Counted from the first letter of the stretch, positions 15,350 to 24,245 are shown. The stretch is DNA of 36,378 nucleotides from Methanothrix sp. (GCA_026394565.1 JAPKYA010000084.1:1-36378), one strand, 5' to 3'. Numbers and translations are program-made. The notes: a model not told the origin generated them from the sequence alone.

Positions 15350-16468
15350 TCAGTAGCGCGCCCGACGGGGGAGGAAGTCTATGCCGTGCCTGGAGGTCAC
15401 ACGCCTGCTCAGATCTTTTCCCAGTATTTGCGGGGACGATACCCCCGTGACCACAAGCATGGTCCGCAGAGTATGCTCCAGGTTCGGGTCTATCTGCGCG
15501 CCCCAGATTATGCGGGCATCGGGATTGATCTTCTGGTAGACCTCGTCTACCACGGTCTCGGCATCGGTGATGGTCATATCCGGGCCACCCACCACGTTTA
15601 CCAGAGCGGAGGTTGCCCCCGACACATCCACATCCAGGAGGGGACTACGTAAAGCCTTCATGACTGAGTCGCGCGCCTTCTCCTCGCCTTCTGCCTCGCC
15701 CATGCCGATCATGGCCACACCGCCGTTGGTCATGACGGTTCTGACATCGGCAAAGTCCAGATTGATGAGGCCTGGGCGGGTGATCAGCTCAGTGATGCCC
15801 TTGACGGAGCGCATCAGCACCTCGTCGGCTACCTTGAAAGCGGCCTGCAGGGGAAGATTGGGGACCACATCTAAGAGCCGGTCGTTGGGCACTACGATTA
15901 CCGTGTCCGAAACCTCTCGCAGCCTCTTTAAGCCGGCTTCGGCATTCTGCATTCTGATGGTGCCTTCAGCGCTGAAGGGGATGGTGACGATGGCAATGGT
16001 GAGAGCCCCCGCCTCGCGGGCGGCTTCCGCCACTACCGGAGAGGCTCCCGTGCCCGTGCCGCCGCCCAGACCACAGGTAACGAAGACCATATCCGCCCCG
16101 TCCACAGCCGCTTTGATCTCATCGATATCCTCCTGGGCTGCCTCCTCTCCGATGGCGGGCAGGCTTCCAGCCCCCAGGCCGCGAGTGGTGCGCCTGCCGA
16201 TGAGGAAACGCCGGTCGGCATTGATATGCAAAAGATGCTGGGCATCGGTGTTGATGGCAAACAGCTCCGCACCCTGGATGCCGCACTCTGCCAGACGATC
16301 GATGGTATTGGAGCCGCCTCCACCGCATCCTATGACCCTGATTACCGTGGTCAGCTCTTCTAAGACCGAAACCAGCTCTTCATCGCTCTGGATCATGCTG
16401 GAAGGCTTGATCCTGCTCTCGGCCTCAGATCTGCCCAGGGCTTCGTCGATGATATACTTTATCTCCAT
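15350..16468 (-). CDS. ftsZ: Cell division GTPase FtsZ
   Basis: A 372-residue tubulin-family GTPase that polymerises into the cytokinetic ring at the inner membrane. The archaeal-type N-terminal extension (about 40 residues) precedes [12 protein letters not shown]. The tubulin signature GGGTGTG is at residues 135-141, followed by [24 protein letters not shown] forms the catalytic T7 loop. All key GTP-binding and hydrolysis motifs are intact and the length is normal. The C-terminal end is short ([14 protein letters not shown]) without an obvious conserved partner-binding peptide. A TATA-like CTATATACTA lies upstream around 16510-16520. It is followed on the same strand by the winged-helix and ligase-like genes 31 bp away, so they may share a transcript. 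Confidence 0.96.
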   Translation of the reverse strand: MEIKYIIDEALGRSEAESRIKPSSMIQSDEELVSVLEELTTVIRVIGCGGGGSNTIDRLAECGIQGAELFAINTDAQHLLHINADRRFLIGRRTTRGLGAGSLPAIGEEAAQEDIDEIKAAVDGADMVFVTCGLGGGTGTGASPVVAEAAREAGALTIAIVTIPFSAEGTIRMQNAEAGLKRLREVSDTVIVVPNDRLLDVVPNLPLQAAFKVADEVLMRSVKGITELITRPGLINLDFADVRTVMTNGGVAMIGMGEAEGEEKARDSVMKALRSPLLDVDVSGATSALVNVVGGPDMTITDAETVVDEVYQKINPDARIIWGAQIDPNLEHTLRTMLVVTGVSSPQILGKDLSRRVTSRHGIDFLPRRARY

Positions 16469-16549
16469 CCCCTCTACTTTTTTTCTGCCTTATTCAAGTA
16501 ATCAATTAGTATATAGTTTTTTGCATATAGAAAAGAAAATGTTATTATT

Positions 16550-16945
16550 TCAATTGGACTTCAAGGATTTGAGCTTTTCAATCTGTCTCATTATCCTCTC
16601 GGATTCCTTTGACTTCTCCCTCTCCAGGTAATCGACAATTTCAGGAAGGCTTCGATTTAATTTGTAGATGCGATACGGTCGTCCCTTTCCTGGATTTTTC
16701 TCGTCCCTCTCTGCAATCCAGTCCAGTTTTCGAATCTCCCGCATGGCAATGCTAACTTCCGGCTGGCGAAGATCCGATCCAATCTCAATCTCGCGGGATG
16801 TTGCCTCTGCCACCCCAGCCAGATAGGTCAATACCTTGGCCACGTTCCTTTTCAGGCCTACCTTCATGAGAATGGATGCAAATTCATCGCGCTCGACTTT
16901 CAGGTCTGAGGCGGTTGATGTATTCAAAGCGGTCACCAGGCGCAT
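16550..16945 (-). CDS. Winged-helix transcriptional regulator, probably leaderless
   Basis: About 131 residues from the ATG at 16943-16945. I chose this start because a strong TATA-like stretch (CTTATATATATG on the minus strand, about 16958-16969) lies roughly 20-25 nt upstream, inside the longer possible reading frame to 17011. The transcript would then begin at or near the ATG. The protein has a winged-helix domain: VAKVLTYLAGVAEATSREIEIG, then SDLRQPEVSIAMREIRKLDWI as the recognition region, a basic wing (GKGRPYRIYKLN), and a C-terminal coiled coil. It resembles archaeal regulators of the predicted-transcriptional-regulator group. Its target is unknown; ftsZ lies just downstream on the same strand. 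Confidence 0.75.
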   Translation of the reverse strand: MRLVTALNTSTASDLKVERDEFASILMKVGLKRNVAKVLTYLAGVAEATSREIEIGSDLRQPEVSIAMREIRKLDWIAERDEKNPGKGRPYRIYKLNRSLPEIVDYLEREKSKESERIMRQIEKLKSLKSN

Positions 16946-17090
16946 AACGAATGATAACATATATATAAGTTTCGTCGAAAATAATTCAGTTGAGGAGAAT
17001 AACTTGGTCATCTTAAAAATTATTTTTTTTATGTATATGATATATGTCGCCCGCCAGGCTGAAGAGAGAGTAGCTTTTACATTGCTTTTT

Positions 17091-17228
17091 ATGAAAGAGA
17101 TGTACTTAGAGGATAGCTATCTTTGGGCTTTTGATGCCACCATAGAGATTGAGGGCGTCGACCGGCAGGCCTGCGGATGCACTCATGTTAAGAACAATCG
17201 TTGGGTCTACACCACCCTGGAGGAATAA
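17091..17228 (+). pseudogene. Possible N-terminal remnant of an AlaX-like alanyl-tRNA editing protein
   Basis: A 45-codon frame starting at ATG 17091 reads MYLEDSYLWAFDATIEI early on, which resembles the N-terminus of AlaX-type alanyl-tRNA deacylases (a YLEDSYL...F.AT pattern). It then diverges (GCTHVKNN) and stops at TAA 17226-17228, directly before the ATG of marker protein 8. The HxxxH and CxxxH zinc motifs of AlaX are absent. It could also be a real small protein coupled to the next gene, because a GGAGG site for that gene lies inside it. Low confidence. Confidence 0.35.
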
Positions 17229-18074
17229 ATGCATATAATGGAGCTATTGGGCAAATCTCGCGTCAAAGTGGAAGGCGAAAAGGTGCTGGATGCGAGCGAG
17301 CCACTGATTGAGTGGTGTCCCCTCTTTGACAAGATAAGAGGCATAAAAAAGGTGACTGCCGAATCGGCGGCGGCCAACATGGAGTTTAGAATAAAAAATC
17401 ACGGCATGTTTTCGGCGCGGCGCCGTCTGCAGATGGGCATCTTTGTGGGCTTTGGGGCCTCCGAGTCCATGATGACCGGCATAAAGGCAGGAATTATCGA
17501 CGGCGCGGTTACGGTTTGCGATGGAGCGGGAACAGTGATAACATCCAAACCAGATCTCATTCAGGGCATGGGCGGCTATATCTCCGGGCTTGTAAAGACC
17601 GATCCCATACCAGAGGTTATCGAGGGCATCCGGGCCAGAGATGGGCATGTGCTCTCACCCCAGGACGGCAGGATAGACCAGATAGAAGGGGCGGCCTATG
17701 CAGCGGCGGCCGGTTACAAGAAATTTGCCGTCACTGTTGCCGATGCCTCGTCCGCGGAAAAGCTGCGAGAGCTGGAGACGGCGGCAGGAGTAAAGATAAT
17801 GTTAATAGGAGTTCATCTCACCGGCATCAGCTCTGAGGAGGCAGCGAGGCTTTTGGCGGTAGCCGATATTGTTACCGGCTGCGCCTCAAAGCATATTCGT
17901 GAGCAGGTAAAGCCTCTGGTACAGGTGGGCACAGCCGTGCCGCTCTTCGGCCTGACCCGCTGGGGCAAGGAGCTGCTGGTAGAGAGGGCCAAGGATGTAG
18001 AGCAGCCGCTGCTAATCAATACCATGCCGCTGCCGGTGCTACCGGCGGAGAAGCAGCCCAGGCCGCTGGTGTAA
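17229..18074 (+). CDS. Methanogenesis marker protein 8 (DUF2099)
   Basis: A 281-residue cytoplasmic protein. It matches the DUF2099 family, known as methanogenesis marker protein 8 because it occurs in essentially all methanogens and is rare elsewhere. Recognisable segments are EWCPLFDKIRG near the N-terminus, GIFVGFGASE, ITSKPDLIQGMGG and SGLVKT-PIPEVI. The C-terminal half has an alpha/beta pattern with a GVHLTG segment and conserved cysteines. Its biochemical function is not established as far as I know. GGAGG lies about 6 nt before the ATG and overlaps the end of the preceding short frame. A T-rich terminator (TTTATTTTAATTTTTTG) follows the stop. This gene is the best single indicator of a methanogen host. 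Confidence 0.9.
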   Translation: MHIMELLGKSRVKVEGEKVLDASEPLIEWCPLFDKIRGIKKVTAESAAANMEFRIKNHGMFSARRRLQMGIFVGFGASESMMTGIKAGIIDGAVTVCDGAGTVITSKPDLIQGMGGYISGLVKTDPIPEVIEGIRARDGHVLSPQDGRIDQIEGAAYAAAAGYKKFAVTVADASSAEKLRELETAAGVKIMLIGVHLTGISSEEAARLLAVADIVTGCASKHIREQVKPLVQVGTAVPLFGLTRWGKELLVERAKDVEQPLLINTMPLPVLPAEKQPRPLV

Positions 18075-18095
18075 AATTTATTTTAATTTTTTGTT
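18075..18095 (+). terminator. U-rich terminator after marker protein 8
   Basis: The stop codon is followed by a T-rich run (TTTATTTTAATTTTTTG) without a strong hairpin, the usual form of archaeal terminator. The next gene on the other strand ends at 18144, so the two converge here. Confidence 0.5.
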
Positions 18096-18143
18096 CTCGC
18101 CTTAAATTAATTAAATATGCATCAAAATCGTGTGTCGCCAAGA

Positions 18144-19358
18144 TCATTGTGCTTCTCTATATTTGCCGCAACATACTACATACTGCTTTCCGTCACTGCC
18201 TCTGGTTAGCTTGTAGTAGGTGGTTTTATAATAGAGGCCGCTTTCAGCCGGATTTGTATCTATATAATCTACCCAGCCGGTCCTACTTCTTATAGCCCCA
18301 GCCACAATTTCGTCTCCGAATTTCTTTCCGCTGACATCCACCTTGCCCATGAAATTCATGCCGACCAATTGGGGATTATCGGCATGAGCCACCATATTTA
18401 TTTCCGTATCGTACACAAAGACATAGAGTGCGGGATCATCCTTGTCCTTGAAGGGGTGCTCTCCTGCGGAGATTTTCTTAAATGTTCCAGGAGCATCGCT
18501 TTCGATACATGATAATGTGAAATTCACCAACCTGATGACCTTTTCATCCGTTACGTTTTGCGTGCTATATCTGGTTGGTATATATTTGTATAGGATCTTT
18601 TCGTAATCGCTAATACCATCGAGGTCCTTTTCCTGCTTCGTTTGATTCAACGCACGCTGAAAGGCCTGTACTAAAGAGTCAGGTATATCCTTATTGAAGG
18701 CGTAGTAGAGCTCAAAATCGTCTCCTAAATAGAAGATAGTCTTGTATTGACTCGTTTTGATGCCGTATCTATTGAGCAGCCACATGCCAGGAATCTCAGC
18801 ATAAGCCCAGGCGTCGATAGTTCCATCTTCTAGAAATTTCATAATGATATTTGAATTATTTTCGACGACCAGATCTGTGGGGTCCAATCCCGCCTTAATG
18901 GCCAATAATTGTTCTGCCGAATTTTGGATGACTGCAATCCTGTATTTCTTCAGGTCCTCCGGCGAATCGATATTTATTGCCTTATCCTTCATGGCGAAAA
19001 GTACGATTCTGGTGGGGCTTATGGGACCCACCCATTTGAAGGACGATTCTCTTTCGGGCAATCGAGCCGTAGAAAAAATAACGGTATTATTCTTTTCTAA
19101 AGCAATCTGATAGCCTACATCCCATGCCGATAATCTGATGCTGCTCCGATTCAGGTCCTGGTCCATGCGATTTTGCATCCTATCCAGCAGGTCAACAGAT
19201 ATTCCCTTAAGCATTCCCTCTTCTTGATAATTGAAAGGTGGAAATTGCTCGGTTATGTAAACCATATGCTCGACCGATGGGGCGGGCGCATAACCTGGGG
19301 ATGGGGCAATAAACATGGTCAGTAATGCCAGGATTGGCATTGCTTTCGTCTTCAGCAT
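18144..19358 (-). CDS. Extracytoplasmic SBP_bac_3 binding domain fused to a Cache domain
   Basis: A 404-residue exported protein. The signal peptide ends near residue 24. Residues 31-260 are a family 3 solute-binding domain: TEQFPPFNYQ-EGMLKGISVDLLDRM, then LKKYRIAVIQNSAEQLL and DAWAYAEIPGMWLLNRYG. Residues about 275-400 look like a single Cache sensory domain: DPALYVFVYDTEINMVAHADNPQLVG and TGWVDYIDTNP-SGLYYKTTYYKL followed by YVVCCGKY. No membrane helix, kinase or transporter domain follows, so this is a free or loosely held sensor-like protein. It starts with a one-base overlap (TAATG) at the end of the pentapeptide-repeat gene, so the two are co-translated. Ligand recognition outside the membrane is likely; the output is unknown. 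Confidence 0.85.
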   Translation of the reverse strand: MLKTKAMPILALLTMFIAPSPGYAPAPSVEHMVYITEQFPPFNYQEEGMLKGISVDLLDRMQNRMDQDLNRSSIRLSAWDVGYQIALEKNNTVIFSTARLPERESSFKWVGPISPTRIVLFAMKDKAINIDSPEDLKKYRIAVIQNSAEQLLAIKAGLDPTDLVVENNSNIIMKFLEDGTIDAWAYAEIPGMWLLNRYGIKTSQYKTIFYLGDDFELYYAFNKDIPDSLVQAFQRALNQTKQEKDLDGISDYEKILYKYIPTRYSTQNVTDEKVIRLVNFTLSCIESDAPGTFKKISAGEHPFKDKDDPALYVFVYDTEINMVAHADNPQLVGMNFMGKVDVSGKKFGDEIVAGAIRSRTGWVDYIDTNPAESGLYYKTTYYKLTRGSDGKQYVVCCGKYREAQ

Positions 19359-21370
19359 TATCCCACCAGATCTTTGAGATCCTTTTGCAGATCAGCACTC
19401 ATTTTGGCTCCATCGAGATTTGATCCGGCCAGTGATTGCAGTGCAACATTATCATACTTGATCCCCACTAGATTGGCATCGCTCAGATCGACATCATTGA
19501 GGACTATTATGGTCAGGTTGGCTCCTTGCAGATTTGCGCCGGAAAGGTTTACATTATTCATGTAGATTGTGCTAATCCTAGCATTTCTGAGATCGGCCTG
19601 GGATAGATCCGCATGGTCCAATATCATTCCTTCTATACTGGTTGATCTTAAAATTGTTCTGCGCATAACTGTTCCCTGCAGATTCATCGATCTCAAGAGG
19701 GCTCCCGTGAGGTCGGCACCCGAAAAATCTGCATAATTCGCATTTAAATTATCAAGTTTGCCTCCATGGAAATGAGCGCCGGATAAATTGACATTGGAAA
19801 GGTCCGCGTTTTCCAATATGGTATCTCTCAGTATGGCTTTAGAAAGGTCGGCTCTAGGTAAGTATGCTCTGGTAAAATCCGAGCCCGTCAAGTCGGAGTT
19901 GCTCAGGTTTGCACCAAATAGGTCAGATCTTGCGAATTGACAGTAATAGAGACGGCTCCCGCTCAGATCGGCCCAGTTGATTCTGGATCCCATCAATATA
20001 GTCCTCTCCAGGTTTACGCCGGGCATTTTAGCCAGGGTTAGGTCGGCTTTAGAGAGCCTGGCATTGCTTAGATTTGCACCAGTTAGATCTGCTTCATCCA
20101 GCTTGGCATCAGTCAGATCGGTATTATTCAGATTGCAACATGAGAGGTTTGCATGACTCAAGCGTGCTCCCTGCAAATCTGCGCCGTTCAGCCTGGCTTT
20201 AACCAGCGTGGCTTGGTTTAACCAGGCCTCTTCGAGGTTGGCCTCCGACAGATTGGCACCGTTTAGATTTGCCTCTTGCAGATCCGATCGGCTCAGATTA
20301 GCCCCTGACAGATCCAGTCCGCTTAAGTTCATACCTATGAGACGGGCATGATCGGAAAAAGGCTGGTTGATAATCTCTCTATCGCGAGGCAGACCGATAA
20401 GAGGAAGGCCGAAGCGATTCAGCTCAAACATATCGAACATGTAAAAGTTAGGGCTTTTCTTTATCACTGGTATTTTTTCTGCCTGCTCGCCTCGGAGGAC
20501 GCGAAGAGCCAGATCGGCCGCAGTGTCGCCTTGAGATGTCCCGCAGATCATCTTTCCCCCTAAAACACCGTATCCCAGATAGTAATCATAAACACTATAA
20601 ATGGGAACGGAGCATGCTCCTCGAATCAGCGCCGATGAATCCTCATAGGTCAATGCTCTCCCGAGTCTGTCGCGATTGAAGGTCATAAGTAAGATGAGGC
20701 TATTGTTGGGTAAGGCGGCAACCCGTTGACGAAGTTCGTCCGCTGTCAAGTTGTCCAGGAACTCATTGGAGATATTTTGCTGGAAATTGGAGATAGCCTG
20801 TTCGACGACCTTTCGATCAGCCTTGCCCGTGGTGGTCTGATCGGTTACAATAGCGATGTGTCGAGCAGCGGGGTGCAGATGAAGCATCAGTGAGATGGTG
20901 TCAAGAGCCTCGTACGCCGCCACGACGCCCGTGAATCCCTTCATTCCATCCAGCATTCTATCGCTAAAGTTGATAACACCGCAGAAAACCACAGGAGTTC
21001 CTGGAAAGATCTCGTCTCTATTTTTAAGCAAGAAATTGAAGGCATCTGTATTGGTAGCAATAATCAGGTCGAAATGCTTATTTTTATAATTTTGAATATA
21101 TAGAGATTTTAATTCTGCGAGGCGGGTCTGGTTTGGCTCGATTCTTTTTGTATCCATATATTCGACGCGGATAATTGCTGATGGCATGCTGATTGCTAAA
21201 CGCAGCTTTATCGCCGAATCAATCGAGTCCTCCCATTTCATGCCGGGATGATAAGAGGCTAGAATGAGAACTTGTTTGGGCGGATCGGGAAGGCCTGCTG
21301 AAGAAGAGGCAGACAGCAAGGCCGTAAGCAACAAAATTCCCAACGCTACTCTTATCATATGCATATTCAT
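19358..21370 (-). CDS. ABC-type substrate-binding domain fused to a long pentapeptide-repeat beta-helix
   Basis: A 670-residue exported protein. The signal peptide covers about residues 1-25. Residues 33-300 resemble the ABC substrate-binding-like sensor domain often found before histidine kinases: VLILASYHPGMKWEDSI, DLIIATNTDAFNFLL, GTPVVFCGVINF, IAIVTDQTTTG and the late MICGTSQGDTAADLALRVL. Residues 343-655 are about 60 pentapeptide repeats of the A(D/N)LSG type (GANLS, ADLTG, SDLQE), which fold into a right-handed quadrilateral beta-helix. No membrane or enzymatic domain is present. The protein could display a long rod at the cell surface with a ligand-binding head. It is coupled to the SBP-Cache gene. 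A TATA-like TTATAAATAG lies upstream around 21393-21403. The domain calls are firm; the function is inferred. Confidence 0.87.
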   Translation of the reverse strand: MNMHMIRVALGILLLTALLSASSSAGLPDPPKQVLILASYHPGMKWEDSIDSAIKLRLAISMPSAIIRVEYMDTKRIEPNQTRLAELKSLYIQNYKNKHFDLIIATNTDAFNFLLKNRDEIFPGTPVVFCGVINFSDRMLDGMKGFTGVVAAYEALDTISLMLHLHPAARHIAIVTDQTTTGKADRKVVEQAISNFQQNISNEFLDNLTADELRQRVAALPNNSLILLMTFNRDRLGRALTYEDSSALIRGACSVPIYSVYDYYLGYGVLGGKMICGTSQGDTAADLALRVLRGEQAEKIPVIKKSPNFYMFDMFELNRFGLPLIGLPRDREIINQPFSDHARLIGMNLSGLDLSGANLSRSDLQEANLNGANLSEANLEEAWLNQATLVKARLNGADLQGARLSHANLSCCNLNNTDLTDAKLDEADLTGANLSNARLSKADLTLAKMPGVNLERTILMGSRINWADLSGSRLYYCQFARSDLFGANLSNSDLTGSDFTRAYLPRADLSKAILRDTILENADLSNVNLSGAHFHGGKLDNLNANYADFSGADLTGALLRSMNLQGTVMRRTILRSTSIEGMILDHADLSQADLRNARISTIYMNNVNLSGANLQGANLTIIVLNDVDLSDANLVGIKYDNVALQSLAGSNLDGAKMSADLQKDLKDLVG

Positions 21371-21544
21371 ACTCTTTAATAGTGTGATACTAACTATTTA
21401 TAATTCTTGGTATTCAGCATTCAAGCATTATATTTATATCAATTAAGTGCAGAGCAAAAGTAATCAGGACAAAGGACTCAGCTTTCATCCGTTGCGACCC
21501 TGTCGCAACCATTGTTGTTACTGAAAAATGGAGTCGAAACGCCC

Positions 21545-22510
21545 ATGAATAATATGACCGCGGATCTACATGTGTTTGAATCCGTATCTGCCTTCTCGTT
21601 GGTGGTAGTCTCCTGTATTATCATGAAAAAAAAGTCGATTGTGCGGGAAGAGGATGCGGCTTTGTGCGCACGGCTCCTCACACAGGCGGCACTTCCGGCC
21701 TTTATTTTTTTCCAGCTTTCGACACACCCCCTATCGAGCCACCAGTTCTTGATGGTTCTGGCCATGGTCGTGACGGGCATCATCTCCATGGGAGCCGCCT
21801 GGCTCGCGGGAAAAGCTCTGCGATTTGACAGGCAAAAGATTGGTGCCCTCCTGCTCACCTCTTCCTTCGGCTCCACAGCGTTGATCGGTTATCCACTTAT
21901 TCAATTTTCTTTTCCGAATAATCCTGAAGCACTGACGGATGCCATACTCCTCAGCGAACTGGGCGTGGGACTTCCCATTTTTATCCTTGGCCCCGCCATA
22001 GCCATGCACTTCGGAGAAGAATCAGGGAACACAGGGACTAAGACGAGCATTTTCGCCGAGTATTTTCATTCGCCCATTTTTTTCGCTGTCGCACTGGGCC
22101 TCATTATCGCCCCACTCCAGATTCCCACTGATCACTGGTTTCTCGCACCATTCTACGAAGCACTGAGCATCATCGGCAACGCCGTGGCAGTGCTTGCCTG
22201 CCTCATTCTCGGACTTCAGCTTAAAATTAAGTCGTTGAAGGGAATCTGGACGCTATTAATTATTTCCGCAATCATCCAGATGGGGTTGCAGCCCTGGATT
22301 GCCCACGTGCAGGCGGGCCTTTACCACCTCAGCGTCGAACAGACCCAGGTACTAACGCTTATCAGTTCCATGCCTTGTGCGGTCTTGGGATCGGTCTTCG
22401 CTACGCATTACAAGTGCGCAAGCGACACCACTTCGGCGCTCATCATGATGCATATACTTCTCTCCATAGTCCTCGTCCCACTCACCTTTGCGGTGCTGAA
22501 TATGAGCTGA
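21545..22510 (+). CDS. AEC-family (auxin efflux carrier-like) transporter
   Basis: About 321 residues with roughly ten hydrophobic helices. The overall pattern matches the AEC family, whose prokaryotic members move organic acids such as malate across the cytoplasmic membrane. ALPAFIFFQLST in the third helix region, GSTALIGYPLIQ with its glycine/proline break in the middle, and the C-terminal MPCAVLGSVFATHYKC-S are typical. The ATG at 21545 is my choice, though the ATG at 21554 is also possible; neither has a strong ribosome site. A TATA-like TTATATTTATATC lies about 100 bp upstream. The gene converges with a secreted protein gene. The substrate cannot be told from sequence. Confidence 0.8.
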   Translation: MNNMTADLHVFESVSAFSLVVVSCIIMKKKSIVREEDAALCARLLTQAALPAFIFFQLSTHPLSSHQFLMVLAMVVTGIISMGAAWLAGKALRFDRQKIGALLLTSSFGSTALIGYPLIQFSFPNNPEALTDAILLSELGVGLPIFILGPAIAMHFGEESGNTGTKTSIFAEYFHSPIFFAVALGLIIAPLQIPTDHWFLAPFYEALSIIGNAVAVLACLILGLQLKIKSLKGIWTLLIISAIIQMGLQPWIAHVQAGLYHLSVEQTQVLTLISSMPCAVLGSVFATHYKCASDTTSALIMMHILLSIVLVPLTFAVLNMS

Positions 22511-22528
22511 TGAGAAGCTAAGCGGCCC

Positions 22529-22581
22529 CGCGGGTGCCTCCCAGGGAAACGACGGCGGCGCACCCGCGCAGCAGAGCTGCG
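22529..22581. repeat. Intergenic hairpin repeat, copy 2, in a convergent terminator region
   Basis: CGCGGGTGC (22529-22537) and GCACCCGCG (22560-22568) form a perfect 9-bp stem with a 22-nt loop. From 22552 the sequence repeats the 22-nt core found at 5804, again followed by CGCAGC-AGA-GCTGCG, a second hairpin. It lies between two convergent genes, so it may act as a terminator, but its sequence conservation suggests more. Confidence 0.6.
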
Positions 22582-22614
22582 TGACATTGTGAATAAAAAT
22601 AATTTCCGCTGCCT

Positions 22615-23262
22615 TCAGGGGCAGGGCAGGGTTAAGAGGGATGCATTGCCGCTCTCCAGTGACATCCTCATATTTAAGTATCCGGAATAGGATCCGCTCA
22701 TGACATAAATGGGCACCGCGCTGGAGCCCTTTTGCACCCGCGCCCCCACTCTTGCCGTCCCCTCCACCTCGGAATGGATGCTGTAGACAGAGTTGTTGTC
22801 GGTCTGGCTGACGGATGTATCCTTGACCAGATCCACAAGATTGGAGTAGCTCTCCGAGTAGACCGATCCCACCTCATAATTCTTGGCGCATAGCGCGTTC
22901 TTAAGCTCGCTATTGGTTATGGGCGCACTGTATCTGGACGGCCGGTTCTGGTATACTCCCCATTCGTTCGACCAGATCTCATTGTAGCCGTCCGGATAGC
23001 CGCCGTAGACCTGAGTATTAATCGTTCGGGACACAGTGCCGGTCCCTCTCGTTCCCATGACCAGCTTCTGTCCATGAAAACCTGATTCCGACTGGTAGAT
23101 GCGCATTTCGTCCGTGGTTCCCTGGCTGTAGATCCAGGAATGCTCGGTGAGGTTTTGAGGCACGCAGTTTGCCGTAGGAACGAGTATGCCAGTGCCAGCT
23201 ATTATGAAAAATGTCGATATGATCAACAATCCGAGCTGCAACGATCCTGGCCACCATCTCAT
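22615..23262 (-). CDS. Secreted protein of unknown function
   Basis: About 215 residues from the ATG at 23260-23262, chosen because it puts the positively charged end of a signal peptide (MRWWPGSLQLGLLIISTFF) at the start and a GAGGTTGTGG stretch lies upstream; a longer reading to 23301 is possible. After the signal peptide the protein has many Ser, Thr, Tyr and Asn residues and a beta-rich look (GTGTVSRTINTQVYGGYPDGYNEIW, shown as a landmark around the middle). It resembles archaeal secreted proteins with repeated strand patterns, but I do not recognise a family. It ends CP shortly after its last strand. The gene converges with the AEC transporter. Confidence 0.65.
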   Translation of the reverse strand: MRWWPGSLQLGLLIISTFFIIAGTGILVPTANCVPQNLTEHSWIYSQGTTDEMRIYQSESGFHGQKLVMGTRGTGTVSRTINTQVYGGYPDGYNEIWSNEWGVYQNRPSRYSAPITNSELKNALCAKNYEVGSVYSESYSNLVDLVKDTSVSQTDNNSVYSIHSEVEGTARVGARVQKGSSAVPIYVMSGSYSGYLNMRMSLESGNASLLTLPCP

Positions 23263-23319
23263 CTGCACACCACAACCTCTGAAAACATCATGGCCGGGCA
23301 TTGAATATAAATCTGATCC

Positions 23320-24189
23320 CTATCTGCCCTTATTGCGTCCTCTCTGCTTGATATCTCTCAGGCGGGCTTCCAGAGATGCCTGCAGATCCGAAGAGAGGCC
23401 TGCCCCGTAATAGTCCAAACGGGCGGCGATGGCCAGCTTTGCCGCCAGGGTCCGAGCCACACGTCCCCGCAGCTTTTTGGCAGAGCCGATCACGGCAGGA
23501 TGGCGGTAGATGATGCCGTGCTTGGGCGAAGGAGCCTGGCCCTTGAGATGTTTGAAGAGAGACTTTTCTGCACCCATGACCTGAACCCGGCTGGAGGGCA
23601 TTTGCGCCAGACTGGAGAGGCCGCCCGCCCGGGAGATGAGCCTTGCCGCCAGGACGGGACCCGCCAGGGAGGAGAGATTGGGGGCCAGAGCCTGCATCGC
23701 GGCGGAGACGTCCTTTTCCGTAGCCATGCGAGACTCCCGCAGGCCCAGGATGGCTTTGGCCAGGAGCCCCATATTTTCGTCTTCTTTTAGCCCTTCCGCC
23801 AGATCCTTTCCATGGACGATCTCCTGGCTGTGCAGGCGAGACCACTCGTAGAGCCTCTCGTCCAGCAAATTGATGGCCTGGGACAGGTTATCCAGGGACT
23901 CCATGGCCTGGAGCAGATCCTGCTCAGCGGTAGTGCAGGCGATGAGGCTGCGCCGCACCAGGCCTAAGGCCGCCTCTCGCAGCCGCCTGTTATATTCGCC
24001 GTCGTCGGCGGCAAAGCCGCAGGCTTTGGCCAGGGCGCGCAAATCGGGCTGGGGAAGAGGAAAGGGACCGGCTGACTCCTGCGGGAGGGACTTTATCATC
24101 CCGTCTGCCTCTTCTGCGCCAAGCATGGAACCGGTCAGCAAAGATCCGGTCTGCAGGTCAACTCTTCCAAACCAGGTTAGCATCTCCAT
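23320..24189 (-). CDS. nop5: Nop5/Nop56-58 family C/D box snoRNP-like protein
   Basis: About 289 residues from the ATG at 24187-24189; a longer reading to 24288 would run through the promoter. The Nop domain is clear: KLLS-type segments then GAEKSLFKHLKGQAPSPKHGIIYRHP and VARTLAAKLAIAARLDYYG, which bind the L7Ae-kink-turn surface of box C/D RNAs. In archaea Nop5 bridges L7Ae and fibrillarin to guide 2'-O-methylation of rRNA and tRNA. The N-terminal fibrillarin-binding part (WFGRVDLQTG onward) is shorter than usual and the basic C-terminal tail is brief (KQRGRNKGR). Fibrillarin, often a neighbour, is not next to it here. It is divergent from the rpa gene. Confidence 0.88.
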   Translation of the reverse strand: MEMLTWFGRVDLQTGSLLTGSMLGAEEADGMIKSLPQESAGPFPLPQPDLRALAKACGFAADDGEYNRRLREAALGLVRRSLIACTTAEQDLLQAMESLDNLSQAINLLDERLYEWSRLHSQEIVHGKDLAEGLKEDENMGLLAKAILGLRESRMATEKDVSAAMQALAPNLSSLAGPVLAARLISRAGGLSSLAQMPSSRVQVMGAEKSLFKHLKGQAPSPKHGIIYRHPAVIGSAKKLRGRVARTLAAKLAIAARLDYYGAGLSSDLQASLEARLRDIKQRGRNKGR

Positions 24190-24245
24190 TTGATTATGCT
24201 TCTGCCTGTTCCTGGAATAGATTACTTTCGCCCCGCACAGATTCA

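Noticed and set aside
15567-16631. 354-codon plus-strand open frame
   Set aside because: It lies antisense to ftsZ, is composed of Ser/Pro/Arg-rich sequence typical of a shadow frame, and has no recognisable domain.
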